Virus record (IMG/VR): IMGVR_UViG_3300037119_003595
Coordinates: 1-35,355 of that record
Reading direction: 5' to 3' (one strand)
Length of the DNA stretch: 35,355 nt
DNA from: a virus
Shown here: positions 1 to 6,733 of the stretch, piece after piece
How the letters are laid out: each line of letters opens with the position of its first letter
Position numbering within the stretch: the stretch's first letter is position 1
Position numbers and translations under genes: made by a program
Notes under the pieces: model-generated
What the model was told of the DNA's origin: nothing
Seen by the model: the letters and a program-made list of their open reading frames with translations, nothing else
Databases searched by the model: none

Positions 1-1
1 G

Positions 2-217
2 CGGCGGCTCGGCCTCGTGGTGCTCGGCGACGGCGACGGCAACGGCGTCACGCTGGCAAGAGACGAGGGCCGTTACGGCGCCTTCCTCATCCGGGTGCAC
101 GTGCCCAACGACCAGATGTACCCGCCGCGCCTGCGGATCAACGGCAAGGTGTCCGACGCCCGAGACGTGGTGGACGCCGTCCGTCACTTCCTGTCCGTGG
201 TGCGTCCGGCATGGTGA
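2..217 (+). CDS. Hypothetical protein, 5'-partial
   Basis: The reading frame is open from the first bases of the window to a TGA at 215-217, so the gene probably begins upstream; a GTG at 17 is the first possible internal start. The visible product has about 70 residues, is mixed alpha/beta in character and shows no motif I recognise. Its last codons overlap the start of the next gene (ATGGTGA), which suggests one operon with translational coupling. Function unknown. Confidence 0.6.
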   Translation, partial: RRLGLVVLGDGDGNGVTLARDEGRYGAFLIRVHVPNDQMYPPRLRINGKVSDARDVVDAVRHFLSVVRPAW

Positions 218-582
218 CCTTCGATCTGGTCCTCCAGGCAAATGAGGACGAGGTGCGCAGCGTCGCATGCGTGGAGATGAGCGACCTTGAATGGGAGGTG
301 GTTCTGTGCTTCGAGCAGGCGAACGAGGCGCTGGAGCTGGCCGAGCTGGAGGAGATCCCCGTCCGCGCGGCCGTGCGACGGCTGGCGGGCACCCTGTGGC
401 GCCTGCTCGACTATGCCGCCGACTCGTTCCCTCCGCCGCCCGCCCGTCGCATCAACGGCCTGGCGCCAGGGCAGGGGGCGGCTCTCAGTGCCGGTGAGCG
501 CGTCTCCTCGCTGGTCTACTACCTGTCCGAGTACTCCGAAGCAACACTAGTGATCAAGAAGAAGTCACCCGTTCAGCGGTAG
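211..582 (+). CDS. Hypothetical protein, 123 aa
   Basis: The ATG at 211 overlaps the stop of the preceding gene by 7 bases, the usual arrangement for coupled phage genes. The product is acidic in its first half (an Glu/Leu-rich stretch around residues 35-50 that looks helical), has a short proline run near residue 75 and ends in a basic tail (IKKKSPVQR). No signal peptide, membrane segment or catalytic motif is visible. It ends just before a GC-rich inverted repeat promoter, so it closes its transcription unit. Function unknown. Confidence 0.7.
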   Translation: MVTFDLVLQANEDEVRSVACVEMSDLEWEVVLCFEQANEALELAELEEIPVRAAVRRLAGTLWRLLDYAADSFPPPPARRINGLAPGQGAALSAGERVSSLVYYLSEYSEATLVIKKKSPVQR

Positions 583-587
583 CAAGA

Positions 588-610
588 CCCCCCGATGCGG
601 GGGGTAAGGT
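588..610 (+). promoter_or_regulatory. Inverted-repeat promoter P1
   Basis: CCCCG-ATG-CGGGG (590-602) is extended on both sides by C and G runs and abuts a -10-like TAAGGT (605-610). No good -35 is seen 17-19 bp upstream. The same arrangement recurs at about 15 places in the window, always just upstream of a gene start. Promoter activity is inferred. Confidence 0.6.
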
Positions 611-639
611 TGGGGCTCCACCGAGGAACGGAGCCCCAA
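610..639 (+). promoter_or_regulatory. Leader hairpin with ribosome binding site in the loop
   Basis: TTGGGGCTCC (610-619) and GGAGCCCCAA (630-639) form a perfect 10-bp stem. The 10-base loop carries GAGGAA, the only Shine-Dalgarno-like sequence before the ATG at 643. The hairpin begins right after the -10 of P1, at about the predicted transcript 5' end, so it could stabilise the mRNA end or control translation. The function is inferred. Confidence 0.55.
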
Positions 640-642
640 CCG

Positions 643-834
643 ATGCCCAAGAACACGCCGATCCCTGTTCGTCCCGTCAAGACCAAGCTGGGCAAGATCA
701 CCGTGACTGAGTACAAGGCGTCTTGCGTCAAGCGGGGATGCAAGGAGACGCGGACGATGTCCACCAAGGACCTGGCGGTGCGGGCGATGTCCGGCCACAT
801 CATGGCCGCACACGGCGACTCTTCATACTGCTGA
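643..834 (+). CDS. Small zinc-finger-like protein, 63 aa
   Basis: I chose the ATG at 643, after the leader hairpin, over an upstream GTG at 595 that would lie inside the promoter repeat. The product is basic and contains C28-x4-C33, then H52-x4-H57, a Cys/His spacing that resembles a loose C2H2 zinc finger. A second zinc-finger protein at 4323 has the classical spacing, which supports a metal-binding role here. It is the only gene between P1 and a strong hairpin terminator, so it is transcribed alone. The target is unknown; nucleic acid binding is a guess. Confidence 0.7.
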   Translation: MPKNTPIPVRPVKTKLGKITVTEYKASCVKRGCKETRTMSTKDLAVRAMSGHIMAAHGDSSYC

Positions 835-840
835 TCAATC

Positions 841-868
841 GCGGGGGCCGGTACGCACCGGCCCCCGC
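841..868 (+). terminator. Hairpin terminator
   Basis: GCGGGGGCCGGT (841-852) and ACCGGCCCCCGC (857-868) form a perfect 12-bp stem with an ACGC loop, 6 bases after a stop codon and followed by CTATT. There is no long T tract, as is common in high-GC actinobacterial DNA. Confidence 0.65.
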
Positions 869-891
869 GCCTATTCGAGGAGACAACGCAG

Positions 892-1098
892 ATGAGCCGA
901 GGTAAAGAAATCCGGGACATCATCCGTCAGCTAGAGGCCCAAGGCTGGACAGTGACCAAGGGAAAGCGGAGCGGTCACTGGAAAGCCATGGCGCCAGGCG
1001 GCAAGGGCATCGTCTACTTTCCCGGCACGCCGAGTGACTGGCGTTCCGTGGCAAACACGAAATCGCGGTTGCGCCAGCTCGGCGCAACCATCCAGTGA
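892..1098 (+). CDS. HicA-like protein (mRNA interferase fold), 68 aa
   Basis: The ATG at 892 follows GAGGAG at 877-882. The sequence has the layout of the HicA/YcfA family: an N-terminal helix ending in LEAQGW, strands, then SGHWKAMAP with the family's conserved histidine at H29, and a C-terminal FPGTPSDWRSVANTKSRLRQLG segment. HicA toxins cleave mRNA and are neutralised by HicB. No HicB-like gene adjoins it here, so it may not be a toxin-antitoxin pair; small HicA-like proteins of this type also occur alone in actinobacteria and their phages. It sits directly upstream of a small zinc-binding gene in the same unit. Family assignment is fairly confident; activity is unknown. Confidence 0.75.
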   Translation: MSRGKEIRDIIRQLEAQGWTVTKGKRSGHWKAMAPGGKGIVYFPGTPSDWRSVANTKSRLRQLGATIQ

Positions 1099-1108
1099 GG
1101 AGCGGCAA

Positions 1109-1366
1109 ATGCGGAAACACAGTTCGGAAATAGTAAAGCGCTGGGTGTCCGGAGGCGTGTCCCGGGGCAACGTAGAAGGCGCGCGCGCGGCCGAGAAGCG
1201 CCAGCAGCGTTTCAAGGGCGGCCAGGACTGCCCGGCCAAGTGCGGGAGCGTGATCGCCTACGAGGTTGGCAAGGACCCACTGGTGTCCGTGCGCCGCCAC
1301 CTGTCGGACCCCAAGGCGTGCCGCAAGCACCCGGCCAACCAGAAGCCCAAGAAGGCCAAGGGGTAA
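1109..1366 (+). CDS. Zinc-binding small protein with CPAKCG motif, 85 aa
   Basis: The start is ATG 1109 with GAGGAG at 1097-1102, overlapping the stop of the HicA-like gene. The first 40 residues are basic and the C-terminus is lysine-rich (KPKKAKG). Possible zinc ligands are C41, C45, H64, C71 and H74. The DCPAKCGSVIAY segment resembles KCPAKCGADVLLYY in the protein at 26942, so the two may be distant paralogs. DNA or RNA binding is plausible from the charge but not shown. Confidence 0.7.
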   Translation: MRKHSSEIVKRWVSGGVSRGNVEGARAAEKRQQRFKGGQDCPAKCGSVIAYEVGKDPLVSVRRHLSDPKACRKHPANQKPKKAKG

Positions 1367-1372
1367 CTCCCC

Positions 1373-1403
1373 TTGCGGGGACCCCCGCCACGGGGTGTAG
1401 AGT
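1373..1403 (+). promoter_or_regulatory. Inverted-repeat promoter P2 with leader hairpin
   Basis: TTGCGG (1373-1378), a 19-bp spacer holding CCCCG-CCA-CGGGG, and TAGAGT (1398-1403). The transcript would begin with a hairpin, GCTGGCCCGG (1411-1420) pairing with CCGGGCCAGC (1429-1438), before GGAGG at 1451 and a GTG start at 1461. This parallels the P1 leader. Confidence 0.6.
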
Positions 1404-1460
1404 CGGAGTCGCTGGCCCGGAGCGAGAGCCGGGCCAGCACTCCCCCGCCAGGAGGAACCA

Positions 1461-2036
1461 GTGTTCTCGATCGACCTCACGCCCAAGGGCATCACCTGGA
1501 CGTGCACCATTTCGCCGTGCAACGCCCAGGGCCTGCTCACCAATCCGCTGGAGGCCGCCCAGGCGGCCATTGCGCACCGGGACGAGAAGCACTCCGGCCA
1601 CGTCTGGAGCGCGCGGTTCGAGGAGGCCTGTCGCGTGGCCGAGGTCTACCTGAGCAATCGGGGCCTGGGCCTGTGGCACGCGGACGGCAAGAGTCAGGAA
1701 CTTGCGCTCCCGGAGCTGGTGGCCGTGGTGGCCCAGGCGGTGACCCCTCCGGGAATCGTTCTTCCCCGACCGGAGGCGCCAGTGAACCCGTACGACATTC
1801 GCAACATTCCCCTCCAGCAGTCCGACGCGCCAAGTCGCAACTGGTCAACCAATCACCAGGTTCGCTGGTCGGTTGGCGAGGCTATCCAGATGCCGCCGGA
1901 GGGGAAGGGCTGCAAGGCGACCGGCGCCCGCGTCGGCGAGGAGGTAGAGATCTGCGCGTTGTGCCTGCACAACGCCGTCAACGTCGCTCACGTGTTCGCC
2001 ATTGGTGGACGCGTTACCCGAATTGCAAACAACTGA
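1461..2036 (+). CDS. Hypothetical protein, 191 aa
   Basis: The GTG start at 1461 is fixed by GGAGG at 1451-1455, 5 bases upstream. The first half has several Cys and His residues (TWTCTISPC near residue 15, HRDEKHSGH near 40) and a helical middle. The C-terminal part contains a second cluster (GKGC about 30 residues before ICALCLHNAVNVAH), which could bind a metal. I recognise no family. It is the first gene of an operon that runs to the terminator at 4196. Confidence 0.7.
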   Translation: MFSIDLTPKGITWTCTISPCNAQGLLTNPLEAAQAAIAHRDEKHSGHVWSARFEEACRVAEVYLSNRGLGLWHADGKSQELALPELVAVVAQAVTPPGIVLPRPEAPVNPYDIRNIPLQQSDAPSRNWSTNHQVRWSVGEAIQMPPEGKGCKATGARVGEEVEICALCLHNAVNVAHVFAIGGRVTRIANN

Positions 2037-2049
2037 AATGGAGCACCCG

Positions 2050-2976
2050 ATGGACCAGCAGCACACCGATAGCGCCTGGGATGCCGAACAGGTCAACCCG
2101 TGGAACGACCCCGTCAACATCGTGCAGAAGCACATTGCGCACCTCACCCGAAGGGCCAACGCCCACAGCGACCGCGTGACCGCCGGTGGCGACCGGGACA
2201 TGAACGCCGCCCTCGTGGAGTCCACGCGCGCCGTGGAGTACCTGTCGACGGCCTTCGAACTCCAGAGCCTGCTGGCCGAGATCCGCGAGGCCCAGGCGGC
2301 CGAGGCCGAGGAGCGCCAGCGCCTGAACGCACAGGCCGCGAACCGCGCATACCAGCAGGGCCTGGCGGACGGCGTTGGCCAGCGCAACGATCGGATGCGC
2401 GACGAGGCCTCCGCCGTCCGTCGCATGACACACGGAAACCCGTCAGACGACCGTGATGGGGAGGACATGATCATCCCCAAGGGCTACATCGCCGCCTGGC
2501 AGCATCAGCACACCGAGCCGGACGGAACCATCATCTCCCAGGAGGTCTACGGCATCCTGGACACCGACGTGCGCCAGGGCGACACCAGGGCGGTGATCGT
2601 GTCCGGACCGGACACGCACGTGATCGCCCTGGACCGGATCCGGTTCGCGCCCAAGCTGCACACGCTGGTGGCCGAGCGTGACCTGAAGAAGTTGGACGCC
2701 CTTCAGGTCCTGCACGCCGATGGCAGCGCCGTGCGCCTCGTGGACGGCATGGACGGCACCAGCGAACTGAACGCCTACGTCCACAACCTCGCCGAGGGCG
2801 AGGGCGTGGAAGGAGCCAAGCCCGGAACGTACGTCCGTCTCACCATCAACCAGCAGGACAACGGCACGCGCGCGCTGGCCGATATCAGCCGCACCCAGTG
2901 GCACCAGCTCAATGAGGCCGTGGAGGCCCTGTACGCGCGCCGCCTGATCATCAACGCCGAAAGGGCCGAGTCGTGA
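2050..2976 (+). CDS. Hypothetical protein with coiled-coil-like middle, 308 aa
   Basis: The frame is open from a GTG at 2002, but the ATG at 2050 has GGAG at 2040-2043 in good position and is preferred; ATG 2038 is a weaker option. Residues of roughly 60-120 are rich in Ala, Glu, Gln and Arg and probably form a long helix or coiled coil. The C-terminal half looks like beta structure with many Val and Asp residues. The segment ELNAYVH near residue 240 recurs as NLNAYVH in the next gene, with a shared DNA stretch, which points to partial duplication. It ends by overlap with the next gene. Function unknown. Confidence 0.7.
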   Translation: MDQQHTDSAWDAEQVNPWNDPVNIVQKHIAHLTRRANAHSDRVTAGGDRDMNAALVESTRAVEYLSTAFELQSLLAEIREAQAAEAEERQRLNAQAANRAYQQGLADGVGQRNDRMRDEASAVRRMTHGNPSDDRDGEDMIIPKGYIAAWQHQHTEPDGTIISQEVYGILDTDVRQGDTRAVIVSGPDTHVIALDRIRFAPKLHTLVAERDLKKLDALQVLHADGSAVRLVDGMDGTSELNAYVHNLAEGEGVEGAKPGTYVRLTINQQDNGTRALADISRTQWHQLNEAVEALYARRLIINAERAES

Positions 2977-3836
2977 GCGACGGACCGGTTAACAGCCGTC
3001 ACGGCCTGCTCCTGGAGCTGGAGCAGCTGCTGGCACGCACCGCGCGCGGCGACGTGGCCGACGCCAGCGCGGACATCCTGAATCTGATCAACAAGGCCTA
3101 CGCCGAGGGCTACCGCGATCACGAGGCCAGCAAGCACGAGCTGGAGGTGACCGGTACCCAGATCCGCAACGGCGCCGGGGAGCTGGTCGGCTACTTCGCG
3201 GACCCGCCGGAGCGGATCACCGTCAAGGGCACGCTGGGCAGCAACCTGAACGCCTACGTGCACGGGGACGGCCACCTCCACGTGCGGGACGAGGAGGACA
3301 GGGAAACCGTCGCCATGTTCGAGGCGCCCCCCGGCATCGAGTTCGAGATCGACCGCACGAACGACCGCCAGCTGAGCGCGCCCACGCCGGAGCCCGTGGT
3401 GCTCTTCCTGGAGGGCGGGGACTACGAGCTGGAGCGCTCTGCCAACCGCGTCACCATCACGGACGTGCGCGCCGATGAGCGCGTGGTCACGATCGTCCAG
3501 CCGGACAACTCCGGCTGGCGCGTCCGGCGCATGGGTGAGCTGGACACCGAGTTTCCGCCGGTGCCGCCGTACACGGTGGACCAGGCCATCGCCGAGATCC
3601 GCACGCGGTGGGCGGCCTCGCGCGCGGCGGTCGAACCGCACTACGTGGTTGGCCTGCCTCACGACTTCGCGGACAAGATCAAGAAGCGCCTGGAGCCCGT
3701 CGTGGTGCAGGGCAATGGGAGCGAGATCACCGCGCTGTCCGAGGCCGTGGCCCGTGGCGTGCGGGAGACGCTGGACACGGTCATGGATCAGCTGGATGCG
3801 TGGACCGAGTGGGATGCAGAGAAGGGCTTGAGGTAG
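2973..3836 (+). CDS. Hypothetical protein, 287 aa
   Basis: The GTG at 2973 overlaps the preceding stop (GTGA). The N-terminus is helical and contains ADILNLINKAYAEGY; nearly the same DNA, 25 of 27 bases, encodes EDILTLINKA in the zinc-finger protein at 4323. The centre repeats the LNAYVH segment of the previous gene and then looks rich in beta strands. The C-terminus is again helical (ETLDTVMDQLDAW). No known domain is recognised. The shared segments suggest that genes of this operon have exchanged or duplicated pieces. Confidence 0.7.
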   Translation: MSDGPVNSRHGLLLELEQLLARTARGDVADASADILNLINKAYAEGYRDHEASKHELEVTGTQIRNGAGELVGYFADPPERITVKGTLGSNLNAYVHGDGHLHVRDEEDRETVAMFEAPPGIEFEIDRTNDRQLSAPTPEPVVLFLEGGDYELERSANRVTITDVRADERVVTIVQPDNSGWRVRRMGELDTEFPPVPPYTVDQAIAEIRTRWAASRAAVEPHYVVGLPHDFADKIKKRLEPVVVQGNGSEITALSEAVARGVRETLDTVMDQLDAWTEWDAEKGLR

Positions 3837-4027
3837 TGGCATTCGTCAAGAAGTGGCAGCGCGAGGTGAAGGTGGGCGACCAGGCCAAGGGCCCCGACTT
3901 CACCACGACCAAGACCGTACGGGGAACCGTACTGGAGGCGAACTCGCGGTTTGTGATCATCCGCCGAGCCGACACTGGTGACCGTGCGTCGATCCGCCGC
4001 GAGGACCTTCAGCGGCCGGTGAACTGA
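3836..4027 (+). CDS. Small basic hypothetical protein, 63 aa
   Basis: The GTG at 3836 overlaps the TAG of the preceding gene (TAGTG), so translation is probably coupled. The product looks like a small beta barrel: short strands with VKVGDQ, RGTVLEANSRFVIIRR and a closing IRREDLQRPVN. The next gene has a similar size and character, and the two could be a pair of SH3-like barrel proteins. That fold idea comes from pattern only. Confidence 0.65.
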   Translation: MAFVKKWQREVKVGDQAKGPDFTTTKTVRGTVLEANSRFVIIRRADTGDRASIRREDLQRPVN

Positions 4028-4191
4028 TGGCTGCCCGGCCGGACATCAAGGAGGGCTCCACCGTCCTGGTGCTCACCGAGGACGGCTGGAAGCGAGGCGT
4101 GGCCACGGTTGTGCACCGGGACCGCCACGGCCCAATTGCCGTGGTGGTGGACGGGAAGCGCTACGGCGTGTCCAAGTTCGCCAAGCGATGA
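4027..4191 (+). CDS. Small beta-rich hypothetical protein, 54 aa
   Basis: The ATG at 4027 shares its A with the preceding TGA. The product has strand-like segments (STVLVLTEDGWKRGVATVV, IAVVVDGKRYGVSKFAKR), like a KOW or SH3-type mini-barrel, and a basic C-terminus. It is the last gene before a strong terminator at 4196. Function unknown. Confidence 0.65.
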   Translation: MAARPDIKEGSTVLVLTEDGWKRGVATVVHRDRHGPIAVVVDGKRYGVSKFAKR

Positions 4192-4195
4192 AGAC

Positions 4196-4227
4196 GGCGG
4201 CCGGTGCTTCTTCAAGCACCGGCCGCC
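4196..4227 (+). terminator. Hairpin terminator with 14-bp stem
   Basis: GGCGGCCGGTGCTT (4196-4209) pairs perfectly with AAGCACCGGCCGCC (4214-4227) around a CTTC loop, followed by TGTCGTTT. It starts 5 bases after a stop codon and precedes promoter P3. Confidence 0.8.
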
Positions 4228-4245
4228 TGTCGTTTGAGCGCCGAC

Positions 4246-4275
4246 TGGACAACCCCCCGCGCAGGGGTGTAAATT
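4246..4275 (+). promoter_or_regulatory. Inverted-repeat promoter P3
   Basis: TGGACA (4246-4251), an 18-bp spacer containing CCCCG-CGC-AGGGG (one mismatch in the repeat), and TAAATT (4270-4275). The leader contains TCCGGAC and CCGGACA arms before AAGGAGG and the ATG at 4323. Confidence 0.65.
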
Positions 4276-4322
4276 GCCACTCGTCCGGACACACCGCCGG
4301 ACACGACCAAGGAGGTATCCGA

Positions 4323-4793
4323 ATGACCGCGAAAACCGTCATGGGCATGAAGGTCGTCGACACGTTCCAGGTCCCCACCGGCGCCACGGACCGCAAGGAC
4401 CGAGTCCTGTACTACCACCAGATCACTGGCCTGGTCCTGTCCAACGGTCACCGCACCTACGGATGCGCGCACGAGGACTGCGAGTACACCAACAACAACC
4501 TGAACAGCATGCGCCCCCACCTGAACAAGCACGGCAAGAGCGGCGACCAGACCACGCCCAAGGCCCAGCGCGCCAAGGCCGCCGCCGAGGCCGCAGCCAA
4601 CGCCAGCGCCGAGGCCTTCCCCAAGCTCCGCATGAGCGACGTGGCAGCCATGAGCCTGGAGGACATCCTGACCCTGATCAACAAGGCCCACCGCATCGTG
4701 CAGGGCGGAGACGCCGCCACCTGGAAGGCGCGCGCCCTGAAGGCCGAGGGCGACCTGGGCGCACTGCGCGACCTCATCCGAGGAACCGGCTGA
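4323..4793 (+). CDS. C2H2 zinc-finger protein, 156 aa
   Basis: The ATG at 4323 follows AAGGAGG. Residues 48-70 have the classical C2H2 spacing C48-x4-C53-x12-H66-x3-H70 (YGCAHEDCEYTNNNL, then MRPHLNKH). An Ala/Lys-rich linker (residues about 75-97) leads to a helical C-terminal part with SLEDILTLINKAHRIV and a predicted helix or coiled coil to the end. C2H2 fingers usually bind DNA, RNA or protein, so a phage regulator is plausible. It heads an operon of small zinc proteins, and its INKA segment is shared with the gene at 2973. Confidence 0.75.
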   Translation: MTAKTVMGMKVVDTFQVPTGATDRKDRVLYYHQITGLVLSNGHRTYGCAHEDCEYTNNNLNSMRPHLNKHGKSGDQTTPKAQRAKAAAEAAANASAEAFPKLRMSDVAAMSLEDILTLINKAHRIVQGGDAATWKARALKAEGDLGALRDLIRGTG

Positions 4794-5071
4794 TGGCCGA
4801 GGAGTTCGTGGCCGCCGTCTCCCCATGGACGGCGGCCACCGCCCCCAAGACGTTCAAGCCCAAGTGCGCCGAATGTGGCCAGCGCGTCGGCACCTCCACC
4901 CACGGACGCGACCACAAGTTCTCGTGCGGCCTGTCCTGGTGGCCCAACGCCCGGTGGCCGCTCCCCCGGCGCAAGCCCGGCCTGTCCATCGAGCAGCCGG
5001 ACCGTGCGCACTGGCCCGAGGTCGCCCACGCCAAGCGCACCAAGCAGTACCGACACCCGAGGAGTACCTGA
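4793..5071 (+). CDS. Small zinc-ribbon-like protein, 92 aa
   Basis: The ATG at 4793 overlaps the preceding TGA. A CAEC knuckle (C25, C28) is followed by H37, H41 and C45, which could complete a zinc site. The C-terminal half is basic and Pro/Trp-rich (SWWPNARWPLPRRKPG), as in nucleic-acid-binding small phage proteins. It is followed with one-base overlap by another zinc protein. Function unknown. Confidence 0.7.
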   Translation: MAEEFVAAVSPWTAATAPKTFKPKCAECGQRVGTSTHGRDHKFSCGLSWWPNARWPLPRRKPGLSIEQPDRAHWPEVAHAKRTKQYRHPRST

Positions 5072-5286
5072 TGGCCACACCACCTGGAGATCGGGCATTC
5101 GTCCGGCTGTACCTGGACGTTGATCAGTGGAAGTCGAACAAGGACAGCATGGTCTGTCTCGCTTGCGCCAGCGCCAGCGGCGTGAGACAGGGCGCACGCG
5201 CCAGCGGCAACCGCCTGCCGGTCTGGGCCTGCTCCGCCTGCCAGGCACGTCTGGCCCGACTCAAGCGAAAGGGCGAGAAGAAGTGA
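5071..5286 (+). CDS. Small four-cysteine zinc-ribbon protein, 71 aa
   Basis: The ATG at 5071 overlaps the preceding stop. Two CxxC knuckles, C29-x2-C32 (CLAC) and C54-x2-C57 (CSAC), separated by 21 residues, form a typical zinc ribbon. The C-terminus is basic (LKRKGEKK). It lies within a run of translationally coupled small genes from 4323 to 6610. Function unknown. Confidence 0.7.
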   Translation: MATPPGDRAFVRLYLDVDQWKSNKDSMVCLACASASGVRQGARASGNRLPVWACSACQARLARLKRKGEKK

Positions 5287-6008
5287 GCGAACCCGAGGAC
5301 TGCCAGGAGCCGCGTACTGCGGCCCAGCGCTGGGAGGAGGCGCAGGAGCCGTTTCACTGGACCCGCAACCGGCACATGAAGTGCTTCCCCTATGGCGTGG
5401 AGTTTGAGCCGGTCACGCTGGAGCCCTGGCCCATGCCAGTTTGGCGCTCCGTCGCGTCCCTGGCTGACACGTTCGGCGAGGTTGACCAGCGCCCACCCGA
5501 GGGCCTGCTGTGGACGCTGGGCCGCAACGGCGGACGCGTCGGCAAGCCATGGCGCTTGCGTGGCCCGTTCGTCGTCACCTACGACTCGGACGGCCCCAAC
5601 TTGCTTGTGGCGCGCGGCGGAGTGATCGAACGTCATGAGCCCCAGGTTCTCCTGGCGACCTCGGTCCGCATCACCCCTCTGGATTCGGATGGCCAGCCGA
5701 CTGGCCCGAGTCGCGTCATGCAGGGCGTGGCCGATGTGCTGGTAACCCTGCGCCCGGCCGTGGAGGACGCCGCCGTGGCGGTTGGTCACCTCGCCCACGC
5801 CACGATCACCGCCACCGCCCAGCTCAAGCGCTTCACGTACTCCCGAGTGCTGAACGCGTTCTACATCGCGGACCGGGTGCTCACCTGGACCCGAGACAAC
5901 CGGCCCGTGTGGATCCACCGCTCCTGGCTCCGGCCCGGCCCGGCGATGGGCCTCACTCGCCGCCAGAGGCGCTCGCAGCGCCGCATCCACCGCAGGGGGA
6001 CCCGATGA
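5283..6008 (+). CDS. Hypothetical protein, 241 aa
   Basis: The GTG at 5283 overlaps the previous stop by 4 bases. The N-terminal third is Trp/Pro-rich, the middle looks like beta strands (RGPFVVTYDSDGPNLLVARGG), residues 155-190 are helical, and the tail is strongly basic (LTRRQRRSQRRIHRRGTR). The tail suggests contact with nucleic acid. I recognise no family. It continues the coupled operon begun at 4323. Confidence 0.7.
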   Translation: MSEPEDCQEPRTAAQRWEEAQEPFHWTRNRHMKCFPYGVEFEPVTLEPWPMPVWRSVASLADTFGEVDQRPPEGLLWTLGRNGGRVGKPWRLRGPFVVTYDSDGPNLLVARGGVIERHEPQVLLATSVRITPLDSDGQPTGPSRVMQGVADVLVTLRPAVEDAAVAVGHLAHATITATAQLKRFTYSRVLNAFYIADRVLTWTRDNRPVWIHRSWLRPGPAMGLTRRQRRSQRRIHRRGTR

Positions 6009-6352
6009 GCCGCAGGCGCCGAGACGACGCCGCAGAGACACGCGCAGACCGCGCGTACTCGCGCCGCAACATCCTGGACGGTGTCCAGGCCATGTGGCGC
6101 AAGCCCGTGGAGTTCATGCCGGAGCCCCGCGAGTTCACGCTTCTCGGCGTGACCGTGCGGGACGTGGAGCCCGCCGTCCAGATGCCGGGCGACCGCATCA
6201 CCTTGCGCGACCGGTACGGCCGCGTGGCGTTCGATCAGGTGGCGCCCGACTGGATGATCTCACTCCGGTCCTACAGCCAGTTCGTCACCGACAACCCGAG
6301 GCCGCTCACGCTTCGCCAGCGCGCCAAGGCGGTGCGTCGTGGCCGACGATGA
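6005..6352 (+). CDS. Basic hypothetical protein, 115 aa
   Basis: The ATG at 6005 overlaps the preceding TGA (ATGA). Both ends are arginine-rich (MSRRRRDD and AKAVRRGRR), while the centre appears as beta structure (EFTLLGVTVRDVEPAV, DRITLRDRYGRVAF). It is probably a small nucleic-acid-associated protein, but no domain is recognised. Confidence 0.7.
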   Translation: MSRRRRDDAAETRADRAYSRRNILDGVQAMWRKPVEFMPEPREFTLLGVTVRDVEPAVQMPGDRITLRDRYGRVAFDQVAPDWMISLRSYSQFVTDNPRPLTLRQRAKAVRRGRR

Positions 6353-6488
6353 GAGAGCCAAGCGCAAGAAGGCCCTGAAGCTGGTGAAGGGGGAAGGCGG
6401 CCGAGCAACGAACAAGATCATCTGTTTCCACTGTCGTCAGACCATCCGCTGGTATCCCTGCCCGAGATGCAAGAAGAGGCCCACGTGA
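6339..6488 (+). CDS. Small zinc-ribbon protein, 49 aa
   Basis: A GTG at 6339 starts inside the previous gene in another frame and gives a Lys/Arg-rich helix, then C29-x2-C32 (CFHC) and C41-x2-C44 (CPRC), and ends KKRPT. The two knuckles 9 residues apart are a minimal zinc ribbon. The stop overlaps the next GTG (GTGA). It is short, but the motif and coupling support it. Confidence 0.65.
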   Translation: MADDERAKRKKALKLVKGEGGRATNKIICFHCRQTIRWYPCPRCKKRPT

Positions 6489-6610
6489 AGATCGTCAAGT
6501 TCTGCGCTGGCGTTCTCTGCGCCGTGGCGGTGGCGCTCCTGGCCACCACGGCTGGCCTGCTCCTTATGGGTGAAGTTGCCGAGCTTGTCCACAATCTGAT
6601 CAAGCGCTGA
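6485..6610 (+). CDS. Single-span membrane peptide, 41 aa
   Basis: The GTG at 6485 overlaps the preceding stop by 4 bases. After MKIVK comes one hydrophobic segment (residues 6-28, CAGVLCAVAVALLATTAGLLL) and then a short amphipathic end, VAELVHNLIKR. It is the last gene of the operon, 8 bases before a strong terminator. It could be a small inner-membrane protein; nothing more specific can be said. Confidence 0.6.
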   Translation: MKIVKFCAGVLCAVAVALLATTAGLLLMGEVAELVHNLIKR

Positions 6611-6618
6611 CCTGTGCA

Positions 6619-6661
6619 GATACCCACAATTCCCCAGGCCACATGGGGCATTGTGGGTATC
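6619..6661 (+). terminator. Long hairpin terminator
   Basis: GATACCCACAAT (6619-6630) pairs with ATTGTGGGTATC (6650-6661), continued inside by CCCC/GGGG after one mismatch. CCTATTTG follows, and its TTG is the first part of the -35 of promoter P4. Confidence 0.8.
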
Positions 6662-6666
6662 CCTAT

Positions 6667-6695
6667 TTGACACCCCGGATCGGGGGGCGTAGTTT
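6667..6695 (+). promoter_or_regulatory. Inverted-repeat promoter P4 with shared leader
   Basis: A perfect TTGACA (6667-6672), a 17-bp spacer and TAGTTT (6690-6695); CCCCG-GAT-CGGGG starts right after, and partly within, the -35. The leader TCAGCAGGAACGACCGACAC (6701-6720) then AGGGAGAACC is shared with P5, P6, P7, P10 and P13. Here GTGTC and GACAC flank the AGCAGGAACGACC core and can pair. Confidence 0.75.
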
Positions 6696-6733
6696 TCGTG
6701 TCAGCAGGAACGACCGACACAGGGAGAACCGCA

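Noticed and set aside
1369-1380. CTCCCCTTGCGGGG as another copy of the operator
   Set aside because: It has CCCC-TTG-CGGGG without the inner G and forms the -35 area of P2. I treat it as part of that promoter or a short terminator.
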